Positions 37,106 through 49,614 are shown, counted from the first letter of the stretch. The stretch is DNA of 64,000 bases from Gerris lacustris (GCA_951217055.1 OX578277.1:62838388-62902387), one strand, 5' to 3'. Notes: a model not told the origin generated them from the letters alone. Made by a program: numbers and translations.

Positions 37106-38310
37106 ATTACTATTTTTGATTCAATTTCAGTTGTTTAAAAATAAAAATATTTATAGCTCAATATTGAAAGCAGACAACTGCATTGCACACCTAGTATGTT
37201 AGTATAGTGGTCCAGGATATATATCTCTAGCCATCACATTTCTCCACAGCTTTTGGTGTTTTTCTTACATTTGTATCTTTTTATGGATTTAGGTAATTCA
37301 AATAATAAGGAATAATGGTTATTAATAATATAATAATGATATAATAATTATATAATAATATGATATTCCTATAATATCATTATAGGAATAATGATTATTT
37401 AGGTAATTCATGATAAGGAAGTGTGACTTTACACATTGAGGAGTCAATTTATGAGGTACACATATTATGCTGCCTTTGGTTGGATCAAACCCGCATTAAT
37501 ACTTTAATACAATATGCATTTTCTAGAAGAGAATCTTTCAGGGCACAATAATTTCCACAATAAATTTTCCTTAGCTTTTGTAACTAATTACAAACATTTT
37601 AAAAGAATCATCTAGTGATCCAAAGTTCTTATGAAGCCCTTTTGTATTTTTGCTGAGACCTAAGTTGCGGAGAATTTATTAAAGAAACGCCAGGGTGAAA
37701 ATATAGATTTAGTAACTAGATTTGCGGTTCCTATAATGAATTATGATGTTTTTTTGTGATATTGAAGTCAGTATTTGCATTTTAATCTATTAAAAAAGTG
37801 TAAAGTAATATTCAAAAGAGACCTTAGCATATTGCGCATAGTCTAACATAGCAGAGGAAAAATGTGGAAGTAAGTGCCAAGACATCTGTTGTTCAGGCCA
37901 GATTGGGTAAAAGGGGAGAGAAGAGAAAGAGTAGAATAATGTTTTAACGAGAACGAGATTCAGTCGGTGGGAAAAAGCAACCGACTGAAACTAAGCGAAA
38001 ATGTGTGTTAAGATTATAGTCTCAAATAGAAGATAGTTTGGCCTACACAGGTCTCTAGGGGTACGCTGCAAGGGTACAAAGCACAGGCTCCGAGTACCTT
38101 AAGGCTTTCCTACAACATCCCAATTTTCTATTTCAACAAATTTGAGCACATTGAGCCCAATCTTCTTCAACTGCCGAAGGAGACAAAACAATAGGTTAAC
38201 TCAGTATAATAAGACAAACCTAAAGTAAAACCTTTTGTAAAAGTTATATCATAGTCATTATTTAGTATTGTCATATTCCTAATTAATATTCAATTTTTGA
38301 AATTTATTCT
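37106..38310. other. AT-rich DNA with a short hairpin
   Basis: A 10-bp perfect stem TTCAGTCGGT/ACCGACTGAA lies at 37959-37968 and 37980-37989. Small duplications of 'atttaggtaattca' occur at about 37285-37410. Nothing else was recognised. Confidence 0.5.
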
Positions 38311-38320
38311 TTGAGCACAG

Positions 38321-38591
38321 ATATTAAAAAAAGCATAATAATTATCACAGTTATAAATGAAACGCTTAATTTGGTTAAAGATGTGTTTGTATTTTTCAAG
38401 GAGTGTACATTAAAATGTTTCAATAATAAAATACAATCATTTCAAACTTCAGCATCATATTGTTCTGAAAGAATAAGTGCGATGACGGAAGAATATGAAA
38501 TGGACAGAAGTTTGATTTGCACGTATAATTATCACATTTTATTGTGTCACACAAGTAGTTTCTGTTCTGATTATGGCAAGCGTGCTATTCC
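38321..38591 (+). CDS. Possible unrecognised exon bounded by splice-like sites
   Basis: An open frame of about 90 codons lies between 'tctttgagcacag' (acceptor-like) and 'ttccag|gtaagtagg', a consensus donor. The translation has no stop, includes six cysteines and resembles nothing I know. There is no methionine start before residue 50. AT-rich DNA of this length often gives such frames by chance, so this is a weak candidate for an exon of an unknown transcript. Confidence 0.15.
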
Positions 38592-39252
38592 AGGTAAGTA
38601 GGTATATATTATATAACATAAACATTATTTTGATAACTCAAAAATTCTATATTTGAGATTTCGATAGATTTATGTACGTTCCCATAAGTCCAATAACGTG
38701 ATCGTTTAAAAATGATTGCTGTGGTTTGTGCACACTCATCAAGCCTCAACTACTGACCGATAATATGATGTATACAAATTACATTTATATTTATGGATGA
38801 ATGATTTTGATAAAATTATGTATACGTATTCGAATAATCATCCCCTGAAACTAAATAAAGACATTATTTTAGCCATTCATAGTTTTAGGGGGGGAGGAGG
38901 AAGCAACCCCCCAAAACTATGAAATATCTTAAATAAGTTCGTCGACAGTTTTGATAGAAACCATTTAAATTATATTCGTTTAGATACCAATGAATCCTAA
39001 TAAGTAGCTTTTCATCATAATTTTTTTCATCAAAAAAATATAGAATTAGAATATGACAACCCAAAGAAATCATTTTAATTTCTATAATTACATCTTAAAT
39101 TACAATTTCAAAATTTGTAGTATTTTCAAAATAAGCTTTATAAAGTAATTTAAATTATAGCAATTTTAGTAAACGAATTGTTAATAATTATATCAATATT
39201 TAATTTATTTTAATCCTAACCTCATTCTACTGTAACATATAAGGGATGTTTC

Positions 39253-39690
39253 TTGGGCAACAGGAAAAACAAATTAAATTCTGGGGATAAAATGAATTCA
39301 AATTCAGGTTCTAGCACAGGTGCTATAGATTTGAAGAAAGAGAAGAAAAAGATGGAGTTGATTGAACAAGGGATACACGGCGTGAGTCACGTGTCGCTTC
39401 GGGATGCAAGACGCAACTCAGCGTTTGCTACTTCTATTGTATATGAAGGCCCTTTATACAGGCGATCAATATCCTAAAGCCGTAGTCAAGTTAGGAGGGG
39501 TCGTGAGTCGGGCCTGAAATCGAGCCATCCTACGCTCTATGTTTCTTGATAAGGGCTCAGCCTCCTATGAATTTCTTTTAGTACAAAGAAAAATTGGGGG
39601 TAAAGTGTTTAAGCCCAAAACAGCCCTGTTATTATTACTGGCCGATGGAACTTTCAGAGATTTTGTTAGTAGAAAATGAAAATAGAATTA
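39253..39690 (+). pseudogene. Possible decayed LTR-retroelement protease fragment
   Basis: From 39539 one frame reads MFLDKGSASYEFLLVQRK and, after about 15 residues, LLLADGTFRD, stopping at TGA near 39680. In gypsy-type retroelements the aspartic protease has a L-D-T/S-G-x-S/T box, then a V/L-x-L-A-D-G-T block 30-40 residues on. The spacing fits, but the catalytic DTG is DKG here. The preceding open frame (39253-39477, Lys-rich then SHVSLRDARRNSAF) is in another frame and may be a gag remnant. Similarity is short and the call is tentative. Confidence 0.3.
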
Positions 39691-40269
39691 TTTTTAATAA
39701 AGAGTTTATCCACCTTAAACCGCTTCTGAAGTGTTTGAAACAAGAAACCATTTAATTTTATTTTTATGAATAAATAATGATGATAGAATGTCTTATGAAT
39801 TAGAAAATTGTTTGAAATTCATTACCATTTTGTATATTTATCATTTGCATAGAAATAATAACTTAATTTTAAACCCAACGAATATGACATCTAAAGTTAT
39901 TGGATTAAGCTTAAATATATTGTCAACTTAAGAGAAAAATACCCTTTGAACTACTTCTCAATATTTTTTCTTTGAAAATAAGCCTACAACATGCACCACC
40001 TGCTAGCGTACAAATTTATAAAATATACTTATATACATGCATATAGACAGGAAAAATATAAGGCCGGCTTTGGTTTTCGTATATTTATGCAATAAAAAAG
40101 TATCTAATAAATTTCCATTTCTGATAAATGTACCGACAAAACTTGCTTTTTATAAATCGTCACTCGTGGTAAAATATCTCCTATGTGTAACTATTTAAAT
40201 TTTACAGGAGAGCCAAAAGAAAGTTTCAATTTTGATGAATATACCTTATATAAGAGGATTAGAATTAAT

Positions 40270-40400
40270 TTTTCTTTCGAGCTTACCAAAGGTAACGGAA
40301 GCTATGATTGTTCTGAAGAACGAAAAAAAATTATTTTGGTTACATTTATCACATTGGAGATTTTACCATCTAAAAGAGAGGGCATTGATAAGAATCATCA
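40270..40400 (+). repeat. Family A head fragment
   Basis: It contains 'tcgagcttaccaaaggtaac' and 'gaagctatgattgttctgaa', the beginning of family A. The 99- and 73-codon open frames that span it are not genes. Confidence 0.7.
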
Positions 40401-41384
40401 AAAACCTCATTATCCATTATCGCTCATTACAAGACTTAAGCTTCACATTCTAGACTATCAACTGAATCGAAAGTTGTTGTGACTGTTATATAATGCCGTT
40501 AGAGTTGATAATCTTGGAATTCGCTTAAATGTAAAGAAGAATGCCTAGTAAATTATAAGTTTAAATAAAGAACAGTTCCATTGCTCTTACTCCCACAATG
40601 AGTCCAAATTGAAAAATAATTCCTGTTTAATATGCAAAATAATATTCTAAGATATATACCCTTAAATAAGACAAAAAAAATTATAGCAGGTGTAAACAAT
40701 TACTAGTATTATATTAGTTTAAAAGGAGATCTTTAAAATCCTATTGGGAGTTATTAATATAATTTAAAAATTATTATACTATGTATACACTCGAAGATTT
40801 TATTGTAGCATCTTAAAGAAGTGGTCATGATTATGTTTGTAAAGGTTTAGCAACCTCCCCCCCCCCCCCCCCCCCCCTTGATTGATTTATAAACTATTGT
40901 CTTTATTGTCTTAATATCTATCTACAAATAAATCTGAATTTTGAAATCTATTTAGAAGCCCCATCCTCCGCCCCATATAAAGTTTTATAGACTATATCAC
41001 CTGCCAAAGAACCACCAAAAACTATTCAGCCGTTTGACGTGATTGACGCACAGACAAACAAACATAAATCTTTCAACGTCCCCGCAGAGCGACATGTTTG
41101 GGGCGGTGGACACCCCAAACGGCCCACTCTTATCGGTGGCCACGTGTACCACTGTTTTATAAATAATTTAATTAAACGATCCTGTGAAAATCAAAACTTT
41201 ATCTATCTCTTTTCAATGTTCCCGTAGAAGGGCAAGTTTGGCATGTCAACAAAAAAGAAATGGCCCAGCGCCCAGTTGCCATATACCCAATTCATCGGTG
41301 GACACGGCATAAATAAGTGATTCCATAAGGTAAGAAAACTTTATCAATCAGCGACTCACTTCTTATGGTGGCCTGTGGACTAAT
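40401..41384. other. AT-rich DNA with a C21 homopolymer
   Basis: The only distinct features are the C21 run at 40857-40877 and a repeat-like stretch about 40960-41300 in which 'tttcaa(c/t)gt(c/t)cccg(c/t)agag' type phrases occur twice (41073 and 41212). Confidence 0.5.
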
Positions 41385-41800
41385 ATGACAAAACTGTACA
41401 TACCAACAATTACTATTCTCTTAAAGAGTTTTTCAACGATATGCATCATGAAGGGTATCAATTACTTTGACATTTGTACCCCATACATCTGTGTACCAAA
41501 ATTTAAATTTCGTGATCTCATGTAGGCAGTGACCTTCACCTTGTTTTGAAGGAAAAGTGTGTTAATATTCATCATACTGGGATAAAACTGAAGATTTAAA
41601 TAGAACACATACCCTTTTTATAAAAGATAGAGTTATATTTTTCCATTTTACCACCCTCCTAAATCAAAATATGATAAAACTGTACATAACAACAATTTCT
41701 GCACTCTTAAACAGCTTTTAAACGGTATGCATCATAAAGGGTATTCATTACTTTGACATTTGTAACCCGTACCCCTGTGTATTAAAATCAAAATTTCGCA
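41385..41800 (+). repeat. Two family F copies in tandem
   Basis: Both copies (about 41385-41530 and 41640-41800) have 'aaactgtacataac' (or '..catacc'), 'aacaatt.ct', 'atgcatcat.aagggtat' and 'ttactttgacatttgtac'. They are separated by about 100 bp of related sequence. Confidence 0.7.
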
Positions 41801-43939
41801 AAATCCTTTCTTAGTAGGTGTCTATGATATGAACAGAGTATATCCTAAAAATTTCAAGTCTCTCGGTTAAAAATATTTTGCTGTACGTTGATTCTATGTC
41901 AATCAGGACATTGCCACTTATATTATAGATTTACTATATGTACTTGGAGTTATCAATATCTGTCCTGGTATGAAGATTTAAACTTCATATATACGCTAGA
42001 CTTAGTTTCACTTATCTTTTATTAAGAATAATTGGAAATCTGTCCCTACATAAAATAAAATAAGTAGTAGTAAATCACATATAAATTTCACAAAAAATTA
42101 TAAAACATATTTTATACATAACTTCGTTCCAAAATATACATAAAATGTATAATATAGGGGGGGGGGGGGGGGGGGGGTGGGAAGGGAATTTAAACACAAA
42201 CACAAACAGTAAGTAAGAAGAAAATCTGAAAACAGGAATAAACTTATAATATAAAAAGAACCCCTAAAAAAGATTTGTAAAGGAATGCAGGTAATAATAA
42301 ATTATTTTTTAATCTGATAATCATGAAAAGAACTCAAAGATTCGCGCAACAATAAAAAACCAAGAAATCAAGTCCATTCTGTGTGGAATGGACCTAATAT
42401 GGTGGCAGTCATGTCTTAATACAAACTATTGTTTTTGTGAGTTACTAGGGTTGTATTTTTTTATTTATAAATTTAAACGGCAATACATATATTCAATATT
42501 AAACGAATATAAATATTTATTCAATATTAAACGAATATATATTGTTATTTGATTCACAAGCTCAATCAAATAATAGTAAACAAAATAATAAAGCTAGAAT
42601 ATATGCATGGTGTTAAACACTCCATACTGCAGCTGTGTAGTTCTCATTATAATTTTGTTTTCATTAACGGCTGAGATAATGGGGAAGAGGGCGAAGCAAT
42701 ATAGCCCAACTCTAAATTGAGGGCAAGTTGATTTAAAAAAAAAATTAAAACAGTAATTTTAAAACTGGCCATACTTTTTTTATTTTTACGACTATGAACC
42801 ATAAATAGAATAATAATAAAATATATAATATACATATAAGGATATTTTCGACAACCATTCAAAAGTTTTTTAAATTTACAAATAATATAACTTATTAAAG
42901 AGGGATACACTTTATCCCCAATACATCAAAGCATTGCGGGTCCATCGGTAGTATTTGTTAAGGAGTACAGTCTTTCATTCTTGGACTAATTCGGAAACAT
43001 CGTTATTTTAGTTAGAAAAATATAATGACAGAAAATATCTAGCTTCTTACTGCTACTATTTGTTATGCATAGGAAAGATTTTTAAAACATAAGTTTTATA
43101 AATTGAAACTTAAGACCCCAAGGAAAGGGATTAACAAAAAGAGCCTAATGAATTGAAAAACATATTTAAAAAAAAAAAAAAAAACTTGCTATAATTATTT
43201 TTCTACTCATGAAGTTATATTTTACCTTTCTATGCTTAGACTATAGTTTTTAAGTTTGGTTCATAGGAGATCACTATGAAAACTTGTTTGGATTTATCTA
43301 GTTATACATTTTACTTAGTTACTCTTGAATCCTTAATTAGTAAAGATTGCTATAACATACCAAACAAATTTTAAAGCATCTTTGTAAAGATCCGTTAATG
43401 CTAAACGAGAGATGTTTTAATAAATCTTAATCTTTATAATTTTTATAATTATTTTTGAACTTTATTATTAACAATTATTGTTAAATGTACAGTTAATATT
43501 AATTTCTTCGACTTCATCTCTGGGTAGGATTCCTACCTAGTATTTAGTTCTGAGTTTAGGGTCCACGGATCTCCACAGACACAATTCATTTGAGCTAAGG
43601 GTACCTAAAAACGCGAATCCAAGTCCATGTACTTACTTATAAACATAAAATTATTGCGCCCACTTTTTTATATATAAATTACCTACTCCTATACCATTTG
43701 TTAATTACCAAATAGTTAAGAACATTATTTTTATTTACTTTGTTATCAGGCACTTTACCTTAATAAGGTTGTATTGCATTGTTTTAGTAGTTTCTTCTTA
43801 ACTCTGTCAAATTTTAATTTTAAGTGCCGTACATTTTTCTTTAGACGACTGTACTTTAATTATATTTGTTTGTTGTTACCAATGTTCATAATCCTTAAAG
43901 CTTTCAGCTTCGATTTTTTTTTACCTTTGAATTTTTAAA
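41801..43939. other. AT-rich DNA with a G21 homopolymer
   Basis: A G21 run at 42157-42177 and a duplicated 'tcaatattaaacgaatat' at about 42493-42538 are the only structured parts. No gene was seen. Confidence 0.5.
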
Positions 43940-44180
43940 CTTATTTACTTTCTCATAAAAAGAGATAGTATTGTGATGGCGCGAGAATTCGATTCTGATG
44001 GATTTACACTCAGGTTTGATTCCCCGCCGAGAAAAAGTTATTTGTATGACAAATTTTGATGAAATGTTCAATAATAATTAAATGTTCCCTGCGGAAACTA
44101 ATAAATGGAAAATACTGGGCTAAGTAATTATGAACTCACATATGAGAAAGTTTGTCTGGGTTGTCTCGAACCGATTTTTT
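43940..44180 (+). mobile_element. Family S2 repeat, copy
   Basis: It runs from 'ttactttctcataaaaag' through a B-box-like GGTTTGATTCCCCGCC to 'aaatggaaaatactgggcta' and 'gtttgtctgggttgtctcg', closely matching 7385-8085 with its middle missing. Confidence 0.65.
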
Positions 44181-44999
44181 TACTATACTGGTATATCAGT
44201 AATGTTTTAATCATTAAAAAAAATGATCATCTTAAAAAATTATTACCTTATTTTTATATCGTGCTTCATTATTTTTTTGCCAAAATCCAGAGTGCAATTG
44301 GACTTCAAAAAAGGACAACTTGAAATTCAAGATGGCGTCATTTTGTTTAAAAAACGTACAAAACCTTGTTTTTGTTTCAAAACCGGAAAACTTGACTTTT
44401 TAACTCTATTTTGCAACAAAAATATCAAATAAATTCACGTTTTCAAAATTTCTATTATGAATGTACAGAAAAAAAATCATAGCTCTAGCACCTGTAGAAT
44501 TTGAGCTACAGTTTTTCATCTCACCTGTAAAATTTTGAAAACTGCTCTTGCCCGTCTTTGATACTAAGCTCTTCAGGTATTCAGATGTTATAAGCCGCAG
44601 TGCATCATGGGAACGAGTTAGTTAAATGCAGCCTCCTGATTGGCTGTTTAGGTTAACTCTACTTTTGAAGCAAAGCGCGTGTTGAGTTGTCCGTATTTGA
44701 AACAAAACTACAAATATTATTGCAATTTTACCCCCTTTCTGGTAGTTTTTGATGCAAATGGATAGCAGAATCTGATGCAGCTGCCAAAAATCTTTAAGTA
44801 ACAATCAATAACTGAAATTTGAAAAAATTTCGAATGTCCGTCTTAGATAGTAATCTCCTCATATTCTTTTTAATAACATCAGTTGATATACTTTAATTCA
44901 AATCTCGATAGGAGGAATTGATTGATATATACAGCTTTCAGCCTTTCCCTGGATATGTTGGATTGGAAATATCCTTCTTGATAATTAAACATTTTTTGT

Positions 45000-46900
45000 G
45001 GCCCATGGGATAAACTATTAAGAGTCGACTGCATACTTTTAGAGGATATTTAGTTTCATTTAGATGCAATGTTATATTTTAATAAATACAAAGAAACAGT
45101 CTTTTCACAGAAGATAATACTTATTTATTTATCAACGCAGCTTTCGGCGTTTATAAAGCCATCATCAGTGCCGATTTTGGAATAACTTGAGTTACATTTT
45201 AAAAAATATGTTGTGGGAGTCATAATATGATGTCGAAGACTAACGTAAGACTCTTACGTTAGTCTCACTAAAGTAAAAAAAATCCGCTCTGATTATGGGT
45301 GTATAAAAGCCGAAAGCTGCTTTGATAAATAAGAAAGTATTATATCTTCAGTGGAGAGACCAGTGGCGTAACTAAGGATTTCAGCCCCCCCCCCCCCCCC
45401 CCCCCAGCTTAGAACATGCCCCCCCCCCCCCCCCCAAGAAAAATTATAGAAAATTATTTTTAAGTAAAATTATAATATAAAGAAGATGAAAACAAACTAA
45501 CAAACTTGCTTGAATATTTGAACTGGAATATATTATACACATTTACAGATGCCCATAAAGCCACAGAATACCTTATTAAGAAACTAAAAGACAATTTACA
45601 ACTATACACATCACCTTATAAGGGACCAATAATTGGCTAATCATGACCCATCATCCAAATTGCATTAAAATTGACTGACATTTGACATTGATAAAGCGAA
45701 AGTGACTGACACACTGACGTGGAACCAAAAATGTTTCCTGTTATCTGAATAACGGATTTCTGTCTTGGAATTTTTGAAATTGGAGACGTAAAAATTGTTC
45801 GTTCTTTAGAACGATCTATAGCTTCGAGCTCGAAAGTTCGAAAGCAAAATTGAAAAGTGTTTGCTACTGGTAGAGGAGGAAGATGAAGGTGAGATATTTG
45901 AGTTATTAACAAATTAACCTGACGGGGCTCCTCTAATGCCCCAACGGCAATATTATAATAATCTTTAAAAAAAATACATACCTTTTTAAATAAATTCTTC
46001 AGCAAAATAATTTAATGTTACGCACAAAATAACTGAACATTCAATAAGAAATAAAAAAATAGCAGAGTTTTCTAGCGAAAGAAATGTTAATATTGACTTC
46101 ATAAGACATAACCACTTTGCACGAGAGATATAATGTAACTAAACAGAACTGAGCTGACATACTTCTATTTGATTAATAGATAACAATTCCTAAATTAAGG
46201 GAAGGGTAGAATAGATAACAACTCTAAAGGGAGGTAAAATTAGCTAGGTAAGAAAAGAGTTAGAAACTAAATAAAAAGAGGTTGTGATAGGGAGAAAGAA
46301 GTAAGGGGAATTAAGAAAGAAAGAGAAATACGTAATATTATAACATATACACTCGATAGAGATAGAAGTATGACTAGTTTAAGTTTGAAAAAGACTTCCT
46401 TATCTAGTACAGCTAAAATTAGATTAGATAAGATAACTATTAGTTGTAATAAACATTTTGATCTCCTACCAGTCCAAAATAAAGAAGGGAGTCCGATATA
46501 TTTACGCATATTATAGGTGTAGTGACACCAAAGCTGAAAACCAAATTGAGTTCTAAACCATAACATTCTCACATTCATATAAACTCTTACTTGTTTTATC
46601 TCTCTTATTATATTTATTATCTCCCAAAAAATAATTCCGCCTACAGTTTTTCTTTTTAAGTTTTTATTATTAAATATTACTGTTCACTTCATTTTTCGGC
46701 GCCCCCAAGAGCAGGCGCCCCCCCGCACCGCGGGGGCGGCGGGGCGCTATTTACGCCACTGGGAGAGACTGCCTCTTTGTATTTATTAAGATGACCTTCA
46801 TCAACACTCTAATTTCTCAAGTCATATGTTAAGTTTGATCGACGATTTTAACAGTTAAAAACAGCTACTTTATAATACTTTGAAAGTCCCATTTGATTTG
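45000..46900. mobile_element. Inverted pair of Penelope-like ends, split by a hAT insertion
   Basis: A minus-strand unit (about 45000-45168) and a plus-strand unit (45285-45360, resuming at 46770-46900) share GCCGAAAGCTGC and 'tgataaataa', and then 'ctctttgtatttatta' or its diverged equivalent. In both units CTGAT(G/T)A, a short stem and GAAA occur in hammerhead order: 45162-45168 and 45142-45145 on minus, 45289-45295 and 45312-45315 on plus. The spacer holds a perfect hairpin GACTAACGTAAGA/TCTTACGTTAGTC (about 45239-45265). The GAT-GA...GCCGAAAG arrangement is typical of Penelope-like terminal repeats. Confidence 0.55.
45361..46761. mobile_element. Non-autonomous hAT element with perfect 8-bp target duplication
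   Basis: The left end is CAGTGGCGTAA and the right end is TTACGCCACTG, perfect 11-bp inverted repeats. They are flanked by GGAGAGAC on both sides (45353-45360 and 46762-46769). Both ends run into C- or G-rich stretches, with C21 at 45385-45405 and C17 at 45419-45435. The inside includes a minus-strand family A copy (about 45655-45850) and no recognisable transposase. The 103- and 122-codon frames inside show no similarity. Removing it restores continuity of the host repeat. Confidence 0.93.
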
Positions 46901-47164
46901 AAAACTCCTTTTAATACTTTATTAATTAATAAGAAATCCTAATTAATAAATTATTTTAAAAGTACTATTCACATATAAAAATATAGTTCTTTATGTATAA
47001 ATAAAAAAATATGCTACTTCAAATTAATCATTTTATAGAAACAAATATTGCCTGCAATTATAGAAGACGATTAAATGGATACTTAACTGTAATGCGGGTT
47101 TACAGAAGAATAAATTCGAAATATATTTTTTTTTTTTTTAGTTTACTGCTTTTATTTGTATTTT

Positions 47165-47445
47165 TTAAAAATACTGTTAATTGGTGTGGCACATAGCTTC
47201 CTAGCACTTTACTGATTTTAAACTTTTACAAGCCATTATTGTCTAATTTGATTAATTTTTTCCCCCGTTTTTTTAATCTGACAAAATTGGTTTTTTTTTT
47301 ACGTAAATTAAAGTATCAATTTAACAAACGTTAAAGAGTGCAGACGGTTCAAATTAATCTAGGGCTATCTGTGGGCTACTTTCGATAAACTATAAAAGTT
47401 TCATACAAATCAGATAAGTACTTTTGAAGCTATAGGGGTAAATAA
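47165..47445 (-). repeat. Family A repeat, minus-strand copy
   Basis: It starts with the inverted tail 'ggtgtggcacatagcttcct' and reads through 'acaagccattattgtctaat', 'aatttttcccccg' and 'gcagacggttcaaattaatc'. Its end meets a GC-rich patch, 'catggggcccgaggggccc', at about 47461-47479. Confidence 0.75.
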
Positions 47446-47479
47446 ACAGCGGCGCCGAGCCCATGGGGCCCGAGGGGCC

Positions 47480-48019
47480 CTCTTTTTGTATAGCATAAAT
47501 ATCCCTTAGTCTAACTACCTATTAAGACAAAGGGATATTCAGTCCAATATGCTTTGAGACAAAGGAATATCACACTTTTCGATACAATCTGCTTTCGATA
47601 CTTACCGTTTATCCAATATCCGACCAAACGCAAAAAAAAATTGTGGTCTAGAGTCTAGAAGTACCCAAACATTTTGATTAGCTAGTCTGTAGGTTTTGGT
47701 TATGGTAGGGTCAACCTAATCCCAACAAAAACACTAGTCTCGCGTAAAAAGTTGTGAGATCATAGGTTTAGTCACCCACTGTCCGAGTAAGTTCTACTTG
47801 GTCTAATTTATCCAGTGCAAATACATTATGTTTGTCTGTCCCTCTCTCCATTCTCTTTTCCAAATCTCTCTACACGTTTAAAAACATTTTCTTACTTGGC
47901 AAATACACGACCCAAAGAGGCTAAAATTAAATGCATTGTCGTATACAAATTTGTATCCTTGTGCTGCGACGCTCAAATGAAAAAATTCTAGGCATCGCGT
48001 GGCTCTGTCATTGAAGCGA
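47480..48019. other. Mixed sequence with a GACAAAGGAATATCACAC motif
   Basis: GACAAAGGAATATCACACTT at about 47551-47570 recurs inside the hairpin at 49011-49100. No gene was seen. The open frame at 47988-48197 (minus) overlaps repeat family B. Confidence 0.5.
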
Positions 48020-48670
48020 GCAAATAGTAATAAATATGTATTGAATATTGAAAAAATAGATTAATCATGAGTTGATAGATGAAAGGAATGATAGTAGTAC
48101 AGCGGCCAGTAGTGAGGGAATCACCCTGCATTCTTGCTATTCCTCTAACCACACACTCCTTTTCAATTATTATAAAATGTATGATTTCAGTACGCAAAAA
48201 CTTCTGCTTGTATCAAGGTGAAATTTTACATGCCTATTTCAATTGTACTTTAGACGATGTATATGAAGTTTTATTAAAATCGTTGAGTTAGAACGTAAGA
48301 TATCGGTAAAAACCTTGTTTTCTCTACTTTAAACGTTTAGTTCCGCTTTAATAGTTTTAGCGATCTTTATTAATTCATAGCGGTGTCATTGTTGGTTTTA
48401 CTACAAAATGTTATTTGAAAAAAATGTTCGTCGATGCTTCTCATTGAATAGATAAAGTTAGAATTTTTCCCCGTCTTAAAGTTCCAATTTTAATTTTGGT
48501 GCGCACGTTTACGCGAAAGTTGCGCGCGAACACTTGGGCAGACAACGATGTCCAACGAACTCATGAGCATTGGTAAAATGAACATGTGTACCAAATTTCA
48601 TCAAAATCGGTTAACTTTTACTCAAGTTATCGTCGTACGTTTCAGACACGCATATTTCGTTGAATAAAGG
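48020..48670 (+). repeat. Family B repeat, long copy
   Basis: About 650 bp match 62125-62785, from 'aataaatatgtattgaatat' and 'gtacagcggcc' through 'ttgtactttagacgatgt' and 'aaatcgttgagttagaacg' to 'acttttactcaagttatcgt'. It ends beside the short palindrome GAAGCTCGC/GCTCGCTTC at about 48671. Confidence 0.8.
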
Positions 48671-49010
48671 AAGCTCGCTACGCTCGCTTCAAATTATTTA
48701 TTATTGATTTAAGGGCACTCTTTTAGTTTGGTATCCCCCTACTTCATTGCAAATTTGAGAAGACCTGGGCGGGTAAATTAGTGGGAAATAGTACTGACGT
48801 GCCTAGTAGGACAGTTAGTACTATGCCCAACAAATTAAAAACCCAGGTCATCTTAAATTTCCAATGAAATAGATCAGTAATTAATAATATATAATGAGTG
48901 GATTTTACATACTTTTACAAAACATTGTTTTTGATCATCTTTTCTTTCCCCGAAATGGGAAAGAAAAGACTGACCCACTTTGTCTAAATAACTACAATGA
49001 TAATCGGATA

Positions 49011-49100
49011 TTTAGCCTAATGTACATTGGGACAAAGGAATATCACACTTTTATATACAAATGTGTGATATTCCTTTGTCCCAATGTACATTAGACTAAA
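49011..49100. repeat. Near-perfect 38-bp-stem hairpin
   Basis: Arms 49011-49048 and 49063-49100 pair with one mismatch around a 14-nt loop. The stem includes TAATGTACATTGGGACAAAG. The perfect pairing suggests a recent snap-back duplication. A related unpaired sequence is at 47551-47570. Confidence 0.9.
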
Positions 49101-49614
49101 CATTCCTTTTTCTTAATAGTAATTTAGTCAAAGTTGGGCAGTTACGATATATTTACCGGAAGAAATGAGTGAGCGATACTAGGTTATATTTTCATTCATT
49201 TCAATATGTTCAAACTTTAAGAAATAAAATACCTCAAACAAACTTTCACAAAAATTACAATTCAAATTTTAAGTACCTTACCGCATCCATTGGAAAAACT
49301 CCCTTCCATCTAACTGTCCATGAAACAGAATTACACTTCGGAAATTTAGACCTCTCTATTCCTCTAAAACTCAACTTATTATAATTTCGCTTTGGAAAAA
49401 TCAAATATTTTTTCTGTCAACCAAATAAAATTTAATTGGCAATGCCTATTTTGACATATAACAGGTCATTCAATTAAAAAAAAAAAAAAAAATCCCCAAG
49501 AAATGATACATAATACTCCCTTTGTCTATGACATTAGAGAGGTGTTTCTCACTTTTCCATTTTAATTCCTGCCCTATATTAATTTAATTGAATAATCCTA
49601 CTAAATAATTCATT

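Noticed and set aside
47461..47479. GC-rich patch as a CpG promoter
   Set aside because: It is under 40 bp and sits at a repeat edge, with no gene on either side.
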